Notes: generated by a model not told the origin, from the letters alone. 64,000 bases of DNA from Chlorobiaceae bacterium (GCA_013335405.1 JAAXVR010000004.1:37731-101730), one strand, 5' to 3'. Positions 10,347 through 21,245 are shown, counted from the first letter of the stretch. A program made the numbers and translations.

Positions 10347-11408
10347 ATGAACAATCTCAAGGCAAATCAGATCATCATCCTTTTTTTCGTCCTGTTCATA
10401 TCGGCCATTTTTTTTGCCATGATCCGGTATTTTCTCATGGCGATTTTTCTGGCCGCCATTTTTTCAGCGCTTGCGATGCCGGTGTTCAACCGTTTCGAAC
10501 GATGGCTGAGAGGGAAAAAAAATCTGAGTGCGGGTTTGACCATGTTTACCCTTCTCCTCATCGTTGTGCTGCCACTTGGGGCCGTCCTCGGTATTGTCGT
10601 CACACAGGCGGTCAAAATAAGCCGTATCGCGGTGCCATGGATCCAGCAGCAGCTTCCTGAGCCGACATTGTTCGACCAGCAGCTCAGGACCCTTCCTTTT
10701 TATGCCGATCTTGAAGTGTACAGGGAGCAGATTCTGCAGAAAGCCGGGGAAATAGCCGGCAAGATGGCTTCGGTCCTGCTTGGTTCACTCTCCACAATCA
10801 CCTTTTCGGCGGTCACCGACCTGTTCCTGTTGTTTGTTTTCCTCTATACCATGTTTTTTTTCCTCAGGGACGGCAGGAAGATTCTCGATAAAGTGCTCTC
10901 CTACCTCCCGCTGTCCATCTCGGATGAACAGCGTCTGCTCGGCAGGTTCATCTCGGTGACAAGGGCGACACTGAAGGGAACGGTGGTCGTCGGCCTGGTG
11001 CAGGGGTCCCTTGCAGGAACGGCACTGCATATCGCCGGTATCGACAATGCCCTGTTCTGGGGCACCATCATGTCTTTGCTTTCACTGATTCCCTTTGTGG
11101 GTTCTGCGCTGATCTGGTTTCCTTCGGTGCTTTACCTTGCAGCCACAGGTCAGTATATCCAGGCTGCCGGTGTTTTCATATTCTGCAGTGCCGTGGTCGG
11201 CCAGATCGACAATATTATCCGTCCCATCCTGATAGGGCGGGACACCCGCATGCATGAACTGCTGATTTTTTTCGGTACGCTCGGGGGGATTGCGCTGTTC
11301 GGCGTTTTCGGTTTTATCGTCGGACCGATCGTTGCGGCGCTTTTCATGACAGTATGGGAAATCTACGGAGAAACCTTCAGTGATTTTCTCCATGAAATCA
11401 AGAGCTGA
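10347..11408 (+). CDS. AI-2E family transporter / PerM-like permease
   Basis: Multi-TM; GTIMSLLSLIPFVGSALIWFPSVLYL, MHELLIFFGTLGGIALFGVFGFIVGPIVAALF. Confidence 0.85.
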   Translation: MNNLKANQIIILFFVLFISAIFFAMIRYFLMAIFLAAIFSALAMPVFNRFERWLRGKKNLSAGLTMFTLLLIVVLPLGAVLGIVVTQAVKISRIAVPWIQQQLPEPTLFDQQLRTLPFYADLEVYREQILQKAGEIAGKMASVLLGSLSTITFSAVTDLFLLFVFLYTMFFFLRDGRKILDKVLSYLPLSISDEQRLLGRFISVTRATLKGTVVVGLVQGSLAGTALHIAGIDNALFWGTIMSLLSLIPFVGSALIWFPSVLYLAATGQYIQAAGVFIFCSAVVGQIDNIIRPILIGRDTRMHELLIFFGTLGGIALFGVFGFIVGPIVAALFMTVWEIYGETFSDFLHEIKS

Positions 11409-11460
11409 CAGAGTCGATGATTCCGGAACGTTCAGCGGGTGGAGACAGATACTCGCTGAA

Positions 11461-11495
11461 AAAGGAAAGGCGGCCCGGGGCCGCCTTTCCTTTTT
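11461..11495. terminator. Intrinsic bidirectional terminator between convergent AI-2E transporter and ndk genes
   Basis: AAAGGAAAGGCGGCCCGGGGCCGCCTTTCCTTTTT inverted repeat. Confidence 0.85.
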
Positions 11496-11512
11496 CAATT
11501 TGCACGCTCCGC

Positions 11513-11935
11513 TCAGTCGACGCTGACGACTTCTTCGGCGGAGAAAAAGAAAGCGCCTTCGATGGAGGCATTTTCTGCAGAGTCGGAGCCATGGATGATA
11601 TTTTCACCCTTGCTGTCGGCATAGAGCTTGCGGACTGTTCCATCCGCTGCCTGGGCGGGATCGGTAGCACCGATAAGGGTACGGAAATCGGAAACCGCAT
11701 TGTCTTTTTCAAGGATCATCGGAACGCATGGGCCCGAAGACATGAATGCAACCAGTTCTCCGTAAAAAGGCCTTTCGCGGTGCACGGCATAGAACTCACC
11801 GGCGGTCTGTGTCGTAAGGCGGATTTTTTTCATGGCGACGATGCGGAAGCCTGCACGTTCGATTTTGTCGATGACTGCGCCGATAAGCTGCTTGCGGACA
11901 CAATCCGGTTTCAGGATGGTAAGCGTTCTCTCCAT
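11513..11935 (-). CDS. ndk: Nucleoside diphosphate kinase
   Basis: [32 protein letters not shown]...[15 protein letters not shown]. Confidence 0.95.
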   Translation of the reverse strand: MERTLTILKPDCVRKQLIGAVIDKIERAGFRIVAMKKIRLTTQTAGEFYAVHRERPFYGELVAFMSSGPCVPMILEKDNAVSDFRTLIGATDPAQAADGTVRKLYADSKGENIIHGSDSAENASIEGAFFFSAEEVVSVD

Positions 11936-12492
11936 TGTAAGCATGTGTTTGTTGATAAAGTCCGAGCGAAGATACACAAAAGCAGGGGATAATGGAAACC
12001 CCTTCAGCGATTGCCCACCCTCCGGAATCTGCATGCCGGGACCAACATTTTGTTTCAGGATAAAGCGGTCCCTGCAGTTGGCGTGTTGCCGCATCTGTGC
12101 CTCATTGCCGGAATCGCGGGAAATCCGGAGTGCAACTATCGCGTGAGTATTGCGGGAGTATAATGCGCCATCTCATGCACTGTGTATACAGCAAGAAAAT
12201 TGAGCATGAGAGCGGAAAAAGCAATCCGACCTTCTCTTTTCCGGCGAACCGCCGGACCGCTCGAAAGGTCCGTCTGACCGATATGGCTGATCTTTTCGTA
12301 CCGAATGTCCCCGGTAATCACCGTTTTCCGTTGCGTTGCGGATTGCACCGGTCACCTTACGGAGCGGAAAGGCGGATAAGCTTCAGATGTTGAATCAGGA
12401 TAAAATTAATCTTATTTTGTGAAATTAATAACGCGGCATATACATTGCAATAAGTGAAATTCAACGGTAACCATTTCAACTGAAACCCGGGA

Positions 12493-13200
12493 TTGAACAC
12501 GTTGGACGGAAAAGTAGCGATCATAACCGGAGCATCCGGAAGCCTTGGCGCTGCGGCAGCCAGGATTTTCTTCAGGGAGGGGGTCCGTCTGGCGCTCGTG
12601 CATCTGCAGCATGGAGTGCCTCCTGAACTCGCCAATGCTCACGGGACCGTTCTTTCACTTGCGGTCGATCTTCAAAATCCGGAAGCTGCCGGGAACATGG
12701 TCGCTGAGGTCCTCCAGCGTTTCGGGAGGATCGATATCCTTGCCAATATCGCAGGGGGTTTTTCCATGGGAGAGGCCGTGCATGAGGTGTCGCACGAAAC
12801 ATGGGAACGGATGTTCTCGCTCAACGCCGGTACGCTGATCAATGCATGCAGGGCTGTTATCCCCGTCATGAGGAAACAGCGGTACGGAAAGATTGTCAAT
12901 GTCGGGGCGCAATCCGCACAGACAGGCAAAGCCCTCATGGCGCCGTATATTGTTTCGAAATCTGCGGTGATCAGGCTTACCGAATGCATGAATGAGGAGA
13001 ACAGGGGTTTCGGCATCAATATCAATTGTGTCCTGCCCGGCACTATCGATACCCTGCAGAACAGGAGCCAGATGCCAGATGCCGATCGTTCGCTGTGGGC
13101 TTCTCCTGAAGCGATAGCCGAAGTCATCGCCTTTCTCGCATCTAATGCTTCGAGGGCACTGCATGGAGCATCAGTTCCGGTTTCAGGCCCATGTGGTTGA
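12493..13200 (+). CDS. SDR-family oxidoreductase (probable TTG start)
   Basis: GKVAIITGASGSLGAAAARIF, NIAGGFSMGE, YIVSKSAVIRLTECM. Confidence 0.85.
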   Translation: MNTLDGKVAIITGASGSLGAAAARIFFREGVRLALVHLQHGVPPELANAHGTVLSLAVDLQNPEAAGNMVAEVLQRFGRIDILANIAGGFSMGEAVHEVSHETWERMFSLNAGTLINACRAVIPVMRKQRYGKIVNVGAQSAQTGKALMAPYIVSKSAVIRLTECMNEENRGFGININCVLPGTIDTLQNRSQMPDADRSLWASPEAIAEVIAFLASNASRALHGASVPVSGPCG

Positions 13201-13271
13201 TTCTGATACGTAAAGTTTACCGGATATTTTATATGTTCTCATGATAAAAAAAGGGAGAAGCTTCGGCAGTC

Positions 13272-14198
13272 ATGAATATTTTCGATTCCATAACCGGTAC
13301 GGTCGGCAATACCCCGCTTGTCAGGCTTCAGCGTCTCGCTGCAGACAGCTCTGCGACGGTGCTTGTCAAACTCGAGTCGATGAACCCGCTGTCGAGCGTC
13401 AAGGACAGGATTGGAGTTGCCATGATCGAGGACGCCGAAAAGGCGGGCATGATCGGGCCGGGGACCGTCATTATCGAGCCTACCAGCGGGAATACCGGTA
13501 TAGCGCTCGCGTTTGCCTGCGCAGCCAAAGGGTACCGCCTGAAACTGGTCATGCCTGATACCATGAGCGTTGAAAGGCGTCGGCTGATGCAGATACTCGG
13601 TGCGGAGCTCGTGCTGACTGAAGGATCCGGAGGAATGTCTCTGGCAGTATCGGAAGCCGAGCGTCTGGCGGCATCCACACCGGGCAGCATCGTCCTGCAG
13701 CAGTTCCGTAACCCGTCGAACCCTGACGCTCATCGTCGGTCGACAGCCCTGGAGATATGGAATGATACCGGGGGGCAGATCGATGCGTTCGTTGCCGGAG
13801 TCGGGACAGGGGGGACCATAACCGGAGTCGGAGAAGTTTTGAAAGCCCGTCGTTCCGGTATAAAAATCATTGCTGTCGAGCCTGCAGATTCTCCGGTGCT
13901 CTCCGGGGGCAAGTCGGGGCCTCACAGAATTCAGGGGATTGGAGCGGGTTTCGTTCCTGAAATCCTCAACCGGGAGATCATCGACGAGGTGATTCCCGTC
14001 ACGCATCAGGATGCCGGCCTGATGGCAAAAAGGCTGGCAGGAGAGGAGGGGATACTGTGCGGGATCTCTTCGGGCGCGGCCCTGAAAGCTGCCCTCGATG
14101 TTGCCGGTCGAAAGGAGATGGAAGGCAGGACAATCGTCGTCCTTCTTCCCGATAGCGGGGAACGTTATCTTTCCACCTGGCTTTTTGAAGGAATATGA
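13272..14198 (+). CDS. cysK: Cysteine synthase A
   Basis: GNTPLVRLQRL, KLESMNPLSSVKDRIG, EPTSGNTGIALAFA, GTGGTITGVGEVLK. Confidence 0.93.
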   Translation: MNIFDSITGTVGNTPLVRLQRLAADSSATVLVKLESMNPLSSVKDRIGVAMIEDAEKAGMIGPGTVIIEPTSGNTGIALAFACAAKGYRLKLVMPDTMSVERRRLMQILGAELVLTEGSGGMSLAVSEAERLAASTPGSIVLQQFRNPSNPDAHRRSTALEIWNDTGGQIDAFVAGVGTGGTITGVGEVLKARRSGIKIIAVEPADSPVLSGGKSGPHRIQGIGAGFVPEILNREIIDEVIPVTHQDAGLMAKRLAGEEGILCGISSGAALKAALDVAGRKEMEGRTIVVLLPDSGERYLSTWLFEGI

Positions 14199-14245
14199 CC
14201 AGTTTCCAATACGTTAATAGTCGTAAACGAACAAGAGAGAAGACA

Positions 14246-15451
14246 ATGGGGGACATGAAGGTTTATTTCGATAACAACGCCACAACACCCATTCATCCCG
14301 AGGTGAAAAAGGAGTTGATCGCGGGAATGGAGATGTTCGGCAATCCTTCCAGCATGCATGCCTGGGGGCGTGAAGCGAGGGCTAACGTGGAAGACGCGCG
14401 CAGAAGAGTAGCCGGTTTCATCGGTGCCCATGAACACGAGATCGTTTTTGTCGGCAGCGGTTCCGAAGCGAACAACACCGTGCTCTCCCTTTTTGTCTGC
14501 GGCACCAGCCAGTGCATTCCCGGTACGAGAATGCGCAGCACCATAATTACGACCAGGATCGAGCACCCCTGTGTGCTCGAAACATCGGAATGCCTTGCCC
14601 ACCGTGGTGCGAATGTCAGGTACCTCGATGTCGACAGCTACGGGAAAGTCGATCTTGACCAGCTTGAAAGCATGCTTGGTGACGATGTGGGGCTGGTATC
14701 GGTCATGATGGCCAACAACGAAATCGGTACGCTTCAGGACATCGAAACCATCACGAAGATGGTCCATGAGAAGGGTGCGTACATGCATACCGACGCCGTA
14801 CAGGCGGTCGGGAAAGTTCCGGTGGACGTCCGGAAGCTCGGTGTGGATTTCCTTACCATGTCCGCTCACAAGATCTACGGCCCCAAAGGCGTGGGCGCGC
14901 TCTTTGTGAGGCAGGGCATCCCGTATTGTCCGCTTATCCGGGGAGGCCACCAGGAGCGGGGACGGCGCGCGGGGACTGAGAATACCCTCGGCATTCTCGG
15001 CCTCGGCAAAGCGGTTGAAATGCGTGCGCTCGAAATGGAAGCTGAAGAGAAGAAACTGCTCGAGCTGAAAAAGATCCTCAGGCATGGTATTGCCGAAAGG
15101 ATCGACGATATCCGTTTCAACGGCCATCCCGAAGAGTCTCTTGCGGGAACCCTCAACGTTTCCTTTGCCGGCGCCGAAGGCGAGGCGATCCTTCTCTACC
15201 TCGATCTCGTGGGCATTGCCGTTTCGACCGGTTCCGCTTGCGCTTCAGGCTCGCTCGACCCCTCGCATGTGCTTCTGGCAACAGGCGTCGATGCTGAGAC
15301 GGCTCACGGTTCCATCAGGATCAGCATGGGAAGGGAGAGCACTCTCTTTCAGGTGGAGTATCTGCTCGAAGTATTACCAGGAACAATTCAACGAATAAGA
15401 GATATGTCAACGGCATATATAAAAGGAGGATGTCATGTTGCAGGCAGGTGA
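14246..15451 (+). CDS. nifS: Cysteine desulfurase (NifS type)
   Basis: YFDNNATTPIHPEV, TDAVQAVGKVP, SAHKIYGPKGVGALFV, STGSACASG. Confidence 0.9.
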   Translation: MGDMKVYFDNNATTPIHPEVKKELIAGMEMFGNPSSMHAWGREARANVEDARRRVAGFIGAHEHEIVFVGSGSEANNTVLSLFVCGTSQCIPGTRMRSTIITTRIEHPCVLETSECLAHRGANVRYLDVDSYGKVDLDQLESMLGDDVGLVSVMMANNEIGTLQDIETITKMVHEKGAYMHTDAVQAVGKVPVDVRKLGVDFLTMSAHKIYGPKGVGALFVRQGIPYCPLIRGGHQERGRRAGTENTLGILGLGKAVEMRALEMEAEEKKLLELKKILRHGIAERIDDIRFNGHPEESLAGTLNVSFAGAEGEAILLYLDLVGIAVSTGSACASGSLDPSHVLLATGVDAETAHGSIRISMGRESTLFQVEYLLEVLPGTIQRIRDMSTAYIKGGCHVAGR

Positions 15452-16046
15452 ATGGGCATATACGGAAAAGCTGAAGGAGCATTTCATGAGCCCCAGGAAT
15501 ATCCTGCAGGGAGATAATACCGATGATTTCGACGGTGTTGGTATGGAAGGCAACCTGCAGTGCGGCGACCAGATGCTGGTTGCGATAAAAGTGGATAAGG
15601 AAAAAGAGGTCATTACCGATTGCAAGTGGAAAACTTACGGATGTGCAAGCGCGATAGCGAGCACCTCCATCCTTTCCGAGATGGTGAAGGGCATGACGCT
15701 TGAACAGGCGTTCCATGTTACACCCAAGGATGTGGTAAAGGAACTCGGTGGGCTGCCCGATCACAAGATCCACTGTTCCGTGCTCGGGGACAAGGCGCTG
15801 CGGGCTTCCATCAATAATTTCTACTCCCGCAATGGTATGGACGACAGGGTAAAGCAGGAACAGGCAACGATCGTCTGCCAGTGCATGAATATCACGGACC
15901 ATGATATCGAGGAAGCTGTTCTCGAGGGCGCAAGGAGTTATTATGAACTGCAGGAACGCACCAAGCTCGGCACGGTATGCGGACAGTGCAAGGATGAGGC
16001 GGAGGCGCTTCTGGAAAAATTCAAGCATATCCATTTCGGCGCATGA
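15435..16046 (+). CDS. nifU: NifU-type Fe-S scaffold (IscU-like domain plus BFD-like [2Fe-2S] domain, no C-terminal Nfu domain)
   Basis: YTEKLKEHFMSPRN, CKWKTYGCASAIASTS, HCSVLGDKALRASI, CQCMNITDHDIEEAV...GTVCGQC. Overlaps nifS by 17 bp. Confidence 0.88.
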   Translation: MLQAGEWAYTEKLKEHFMSPRNILQGDNTDDFDGVGMEGNLQCGDQMLVAIKVDKEKEVITDCKWKTYGCASAIASTSILSEMVKGMTLEQAFHVTPKDVVKELGGLPDHKIHCSVLGDKALRASINNFYSRNGMDDRVKQEQATIVCQCMNITDHDIEEAVLEGARSYYELQERTKLGTVCGQCKDEAEALLEKFKHIHFGA

Positions 16047-16081
16047 CTTTCGGGTATGCTGCAGGAACCGGCAGGACTTAC

Positions 16082-16111
16082 GGGGCGGCACGATGCCGCC
16101 CCTCTTTTTTT
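16082..16111 (+). terminator. Intrinsic terminator after nifU
   Basis: GGGGCGGCA-cga-TGCCGCCCC followed by a T run. Confidence 0.85.
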
Positions 16112-16230
16112 ATTCCGGGGCCGTCTTCTCAGCGGTGCCGTGTTTGTATTCCGGCTCAGCCGAAGGGCTGTCCCGCCGTTGAGTTTTTATGCATCTTTCG
16201 TCATATTGTCGGAAAAGAAACCAGATACTC

Positions 16231-17565
16231 ATGAGCACCGGCGAGCAGAGAGCGATAACCTTTTATATCCATACGTTCGGATGTCAGATGAATCAGGCCG
16301 ATTCCGGCATTATCACAACCATCCTCCGGAATGAGGGATATCTGTCCGCCGCTTCCGAAGAGGATGCCGGCATCATCCTCCTCAACACCTGTGCGGTGAG
16401 GGAAAATGCCGTCGATCGCATCGAAAACTACCTCCAGCATCTCCAGGGGATGAAAAAAAGGAATAAAGGCCTGCTGGTAGGCGTAACCGGATGCATTCCC
16501 CAGTATCGGCGGGAGGAGATGTTCACTGTTTCACCGGCAATAGATTTCATTGCCGGGCCTGATACGTACAGGACCCTTCCTGCGCTTGTCGAGCAGGCGC
16601 AAAGAGGTGCCCGCCTTGCCGCGCTCGATTTCAATCCGGCGGAAATGTATGAAGGCATCGACCCCGGAAGGCAAGGTTCGACAAGTGCTTTCGTGCCAGT
16701 CATGCGCGGCTGCGACAACATGTGCGCGTTCTGTGTCGTGCCGTTCACCAGGGGCCGGGAGCGGAGTCATGCGTTCAGTTCAGTTATCGGTGAAATCCGC
16801 GGCCTTGCGTTGTCAGGGTGCCGGGAAATCACCCTTCTCGGCCAGAATGTGAATTCATACCTCGATCCGGAAGAGGGGCGGGATTTCGCAGACCTGCTTG
16901 CTGCAGCAGGTCACGAGGCGCCCGATACGAGGATACGGTTCACCACTTCCCATCCCAAGGATATAAACGAGCGGCTGGTCAGCACTATCGCAGCTCACGG
17001 CAACATCTGCAATCATATCCACCTGCCGGTGCAGTCCGGCTCGAATGCCATGCTCGGCCTGATGAACAGGGGGCATTCCATTGAAGAGTACCGCGAGAAA
17101 ATAGGGATGATCCGGTCAATCATTCCCGGAGTGGCGATATCGACCGATATCATCGCCGGGTTCTGCCGCGAAACCGAGGAAGACCATACGTCAACGCTCA
17201 GGCTGTTGTCCGACGTTCGGTTCGATTCCGCATTCATGTTTTTCTATTCGACAAGGCCGGGTACCCTTGCGGCAAGGACTCTTGCTGACGACGTGCCTGA
17301 AGCGCTGAAAAAAAGAAGGCTGCAGGAGATCATCGATCTTCAGAACGATATTTCCGCCGGTATTTACAGGGCGGAGATCGGAACGGTTGTCGAAGTACTT
17401 GCCGAATCCGAAAGCCGGCGTTCATCATCCCAGCTTATGGGAAGGACCGGAACCAACAGGGTCGTCGTGTTCGACCGTGAAGGCCATGAACCGGGAGACC
17501 TGGTGAGGGTAAGGATTACGGGTGCCACTTCCGCCACCCTTACCGGGGAAGCTGACCTTGCCTGA
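16231..17565 (+). CDS. miaB: tRNA-2-methylthio-N6-dimethylallyladenosine synthase
   Basis: [55 protein letters not shown]. Confidence 0.92.
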   Translation: MSTGEQRAITFYIHTFGCQMNQADSGIITTILRNEGYLSAASEEDAGIILLNTCAVRENAVDRIENYLQHLQGMKKRNKGLLVGVTGCIPQYRREEMFTVSPAIDFIAGPDTYRTLPALVEQAQRGARLAALDFNPAEMYEGIDPGRQGSTSAFVPVMRGCDNMCAFCVVPFTRGRERSHAFSSVIGEIRGLALSGCREITLLGQNVNSYLDPEEGRDFADLLAAAGHEAPDTRIRFTTSHPKDINERLVSTIAAHGNICNHIHLPVQSGSNAMLGLMNRGHSIEEYREKIGMIRSIIPGVAISTDIIAGFCRETEEDHTSTLRLLSDVRFDSAFMFFYSTRPGTLAARTLADDVPEALKKRRLQEIIDLQNDISAGIYRAEIGTVVEVLAESESRRSSSQLMGRTGTNRVVVFDREGHEPGDLVRVRITGATSATLTGEADLA

Positions 17566-17727
17566 ACGATGGCCGGTTTCCGGAAATGAGCCATCAGGCG
17601 CTTCCGGGAATCAGGAAGGGCTTCATCCTGATAGAAGTTTTTTTATCTTGGGGTGTATTTGTAAATTAATACTTTGAATAATTAATGTTTAACATGCCCG
17701 ATGCAGGGCAAAGAGAAGTAAAAAAGC

Positions 17728-18738
17728 ATGCCATCTGCCGCAAGACCTGGTTTTTCTGATAAAATGAGGGCCCATCTCGAGCTGCTCGATCCGGTGACAT
17801 GGATCAGCTGTTTTCCATGCCTTGCAGGAGGTGTCATGGTTTCGGGCGCCATGAAGCCGACCCTGCACGACTATTTTCTCCTCTTTGCCATTTTCCTGAT
17901 GTTCGGTCCTTTAGGTACCGGGTTCAGCCAGTCGGTCAACGACTATTTCGACCTTGAGCTCGACAGGGTAAACGAGCCTACTCGTCCTATCCCGTCAGGG
18001 CGTCTCACCGAAAAGGAAGGTCTTCTGAACAGCATTGTCGTCCTTCTGCTCGCCATTGCCTCCGGCATTTTCATTTCACTTGAAATAGGCGGCCTGCGAG
18101 GCATGGTGATACTCGTATCAATTCTTTCGGCCCTCGTGGTTGCCTACATCTATTCCGCTCCCCCACTGAAGCTCAAGAAAAACATTCTCACTTCGGCACC
18201 GGCGGTCGGTTTTTCCTACGGCTTTGTCACCTTCATTTCCGCGAACGCCCTTTTCAGCGACATACGGCCCGAGGCAATCTGGCTTGCCAGCCTCAATTTC
18301 CTCATGGCCGTTGCGCTCATCATTCTCAACGATTTCAAGTCCGCTGCAGGCGACAGGAAAGGAGGGCTCAAGTCGCTGACGGTCATGATCGGTGCTCGAA
18401 ATACGTTCCTCGTTTCCTTCCTGATCGTCGATCTTGTTTTCGGTGTGCTCGCCTATCTTTCATACACCTGGGGGTTTTCCGTGCCGCTGGTCCTCGTGCT
18501 TGTCGGGCTCCTGATCAACATCGTTCTCCAGGTCCAGATCCTCATCGATCCGAAGGGAGGCATATCATTCGTCAACAACGCAGTGAATGACGGCTTCGGC
18601 AATGCGATCGGGCACAGTGAAGTACAGGAGCACAACGCTTTTCTCAGGTTCCAGGTCATCAACAACATCCTCTTCCTTGTCAGCTTCCTCTTTGTTGCCG
18701 GTATGGTCGGGGTGCAATATCTGGAAGCGGCCGGTTGA
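17728..18738 (+). CDS. bchK: Bacteriochlorophyll synthase, UbiA prenyltransferase family (ChlG/BchG/BchK type; BchK favoured by neighbourhood)
   Basis: GTGFSQSVNDYFDLELDRVNEPTRPIPSGRLTEKE (ChlG-type prenyl-PP/Mg site), IYSAPPLKLKKN. Assignment to BchK rather than BchG rests on remembered Chlorobium gene neighbourhood, not on sequence alone. Confidence 0.72.
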   Translation: MPSAARPGFSDKMRAHLELLDPVTWISCFPCLAGGVMVSGAMKPTLHDYFLLFAIFLMFGPLGTGFSQSVNDYFDLELDRVNEPTRPIPSGRLTEKEGLLNSIVVLLLAIASGIFISLEIGGLRGMVILVSILSALVVAYIYSAPPLKLKKNILTSAPAVGFSYGFVTFISANALFSDIRPEAIWLASLNFLMAVALIILNDFKSAAGDRKGGLKSLTVMIGARNTFLVSFLIVDLVFGVLAYLSYTWGFSVPLVLVLVGLLINIVLQVQILIDPKGGISFVNNAVNDGFGNAIGHSEVQEHNAFLRFQVINNILFLVSFLFVAGMVGVQYLEAAG

Positions 18739-18858
18739 GCAGATTTCCGATTCCGCCGGGGGTTTTATGGAGGCTTCTCACCTGATGCAGTCAGTTTGGG
18801 AAGCGGCTTGACAGCAGGTTTTTTTTCAGGAATAACGCAACCTTAAAATACCAATGCC

Positions 18859-19572
18859 ATGGATACAGTTCAAGCAACCTTCTTTTCGCTCCCGGTAGTA
18901 TGGCATAATGCACTGGTTACCCTCATGACCTTTGTTTATGTGTTCAGCGTTCCGCCTCTCATGGACTACCTGGTGACCAATCACGGTCTTCCGAGGGACA
19001 TCAGCCGCAAGATCACCCATATCTGTGCCGGCTCCACGATCATTTTTCTTCCCCTCTTCATCGACGGACACTGGTCTCAGTACCTCAACGTCGCTATTTT
19101 CGCTGTCTGGACGCTGCTGCTCGTCCAGAAGGGCCTTTTCGCCGCCGATGACGACCAGGCGGTGAAAACCATGACCCGTACGGGGGACAAACGCGAACTG
19201 CTCAAAGGCACCCTCTATTTCGTGGTAGTCGCCATGATTTGCGGAACGCTCTACTACAAGCGTCTCGAGGGAGTTCTCGCCATGGCCGTTCTTGGCTGGG
19301 GAGACGGTCTGGCTCCGGTTATCGGGACCAGGTTCGGAAAAATGAAATACCACATTCTCAGCGACAAGAGTATCGAGGGAAGCCTTGCCTTTTTCGTCGG
19401 CAGCGTCGCTGCAGGGCTTTTCTTCGTGAAGCTTATTCTGCCTGAATCGTTCGATCCGCTCCAGATCATCGTCGTGTCACTTATCGCAACCGTTGTCGAA
19501 GGCGTGAGCCCCAAGGAGGTCGATAACCTTACCATACCTCTCGCGGTTATTCTCGCGCTGAGGTTTGTGTGA
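18859..19572 (+). CDS. Phytol/polyprenol kinase-like membrane protein (CDP-diglyceride synthetase/VTE5-like superfamily)
   Basis: GLPRDISRKITHICAGSTIIF, VLGWGDGLAPVIGTRFGKMKYHILSDKSIEGSLAFFVGS, VVEGVSPKEVDNLTIPLAVILAL. Confidence 0.75.
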   Translation: MDTVQATFFSLPVVWHNALVTLMTFVYVFSVPPLMDYLVTNHGLPRDISRKITHICAGSTIIFLPLFIDGHWSQYLNVAIFAVWTLLLVQKGLFAADDDQAVKTMTRTGDKRELLKGTLYFVVVAMICGTLYYKRLEGVLAMAVLGWGDGLAPVIGTRFGKMKYHILSDKSIEGSLAFFVGSVAAGLFFVKLILPESFDPLQIIVVSLIATVVEGVSPKEVDNLTIPLAVILALRFV

Positions 19573-19581
19573 GATCTCTGC

Positions 19582-20328
19582 ATGAACAGGGTTGAAATGG
19601 CGTCCACTTTTTTTATCAGTGACATTCATGCAGGTCTGCAGGACGAAAAAAGCGAGCAATTGAAGCTTGACAGTCTGGAACGGCTTTTCGCCATCATAAG
19701 GGCGGAAGGCCGTTCCCTGTATATGCTTGGAGATATCCTCGATTACTGGCTGGAGTTCCGCCACGTAATCCCGAAGGGTTTTACCCGATTGTTCTGTCTG
19801 TTGTCCGGACTTGTCCGCAGCGGCATCGAGGTGGTTTACATCGCCGGAAACCATGATTTTCACCTCGGGGAATTTTTCCGGAAAGAACTCGGAGTCCGGA
19901 CGCTGTATGGCGTGCAGGATGTCACCATCGACGGACAGAAATTCATTCTTGCCCATGGGGACGGCCTGGGAAGCGGGGATCATGGTTATAAATTCTTTAC
20001 CCGCTTTATCCGGACCCCGTTCAACATCGCCATGCTGTCCAAATTTCATCCTGATTTTGCCGTGTGGCTGATAAAAGGATACTCACGATACAGTCGCGAC
20101 CACAAACCGGACAATCGGGTATTTGAAACGGACAGACTGCTCGATTTTGCGGAAAAATTGGCCACAGAGCGCGATTTCCATTATTTTATCTGCGGCCACA
20201 ACCACGTACGGGGGATCACGGAACTCCGGGATGGCGAAAAATCCTACGTGAACCTGGGTTCATGGATCGACGGCCCTCCATTTTACGGGGTGCTGGAACA
20301 TGGTGTCGTGGAACTCAGGAAGGTCTAA
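19582..20328 (+). CDS. lpxH: UDP-2,3-diacylglucosamine diphosphatase-like metallophosphoesterase (LpxH-like)
   Basis: FFISDIHAGLQD, MLGDILDYWLEF, VYIAGNHDFHLGEFF, FILAHGDGL, FICGHNHVRG. Confidence 0.75.
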   Translation: MNRVEMASTFFISDIHAGLQDEKSEQLKLDSLERLFAIIRAEGRSLYMLGDILDYWLEFRHVIPKGFTRLFCLLSGLVRSGIEVVYIAGNHDFHLGEFFRKELGVRTLYGVQDVTIDGQKFILAHGDGLGSGDHGYKFFTRFIRTPFNIAMLSKFHPDFAVWLIKGYSRYSRDHKPDNRVFETDRLLDFAEKLATERDFHYFICGHNHVRGITELRDGEKSYVNLGSWIDGPPFYGVLEHGVVELRKV

Positions 20329-20360
20329 TGCTACGTTAAATCACAGAAAAAAAAGAAGAT

Positions 20361-21245
20361 ATGAGCAATGATAACAAGGTGCTGAAACTTGGCTTGCCGA
20401 AAGGAAGCCTCCAGGATTCGACAATCGATCTTTTCGCACATGCCGGGTTTCATTTTTCAGTTCAGAGCCGTTCCTATTTTCCTTCCATCGATGACGATGA
20501 GCTTGAAGCCATACTGATCAGGGCTCAGGAGATGGCCCATTATGTGGAAATGGGTGCGTTCGATGTCGGACTCACCGGAAAGGACTGGATTATCGAAACC
20601 GGCGCCGATGTCGTCGAAGTTGAAGATCTTATCTATTCAAAGGCATCGATGCGACCCGTTCGCTGGGTCCTTGCCGTTCCGGAGAGCTCTCCGGTGAAAT
20701 CGGTCAAAGATCTCGAAGGCAAGCATATCGCGACCGAGGTGGTCAATATCACAAAACAGTACCTTGCGAGGAATGGTGTCAACGCATCCGTTGAATTCAG
20801 CTGGGGCGCCACCGAGGTCAAGCCGCCCGATCTTGCCGATGCGATAGTCGAAGTGACTGAAACGGGTTCTTCACTCAGGGCGAACAAGCTGAGGATTATC
20901 GAGACGATTCTTGAATCCAATACGAAACTCATCGCGAACCGGAATTCATGGAACGATCCATGGAAACGGGAGAAGATTGAAAATATGGCTTTGCTGCTCA
21001 AAGGGGCCATCAATGCCCAGGGCAAGGTGGGCCTGAAGATGAATGCGCCAAAAGCCGCGCTCGAAAATATCCTTTCGATCATTCCTTCACTGCGCCAGCC
21101 GACCATATCGCATCTTGTCGAGGAAGGATGGGTTGCGCTCGAGGTCATCGTTACCGAAAGGATTGTCCGCAATCTTATTCCGGAACTGAAAAAGGCCGGG
21201 GCTGAAGGCATCTTTGAATATGACATCAACAAACTGATCGACTGA
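20361..21245 (+). CDS. hisG: ATP phosphoribosyltransferase (long form)
   Basis: [34 protein letters not shown]-terminal regulatory domain. Confidence 0.92.
   Translation: MSNDNKVLKLGLPKGSLQDSTIDLFAHAGFHFSVQSRSYFPSIDDDELEAILIRAQEMAHYVEMGAFDVGLTGKDWIIETGADVVEVEDLIYSKASMRPVRWVLAVPESSPVKSVKDLEGKHIATEVVNITKQYLARNGVNASVEFSWGATEVKPPDLADAIVEVTETGSSLRANKLRIIETILESNTKLIANRNSWNDPWKREKIENMALLLKGAINAQGKVGLKMNAPKAALENILSIIPSLRQPTISHLVEEGWVALEVIVTERIVRNLIPELKKAGAEGIFEYDINKLID

Noticed and set aside
15321-16091. 256-aa ORF antisense to nifU
   Set aside because: nifU is strongly supported by cysteine motifs; no domain in the antisense frame.
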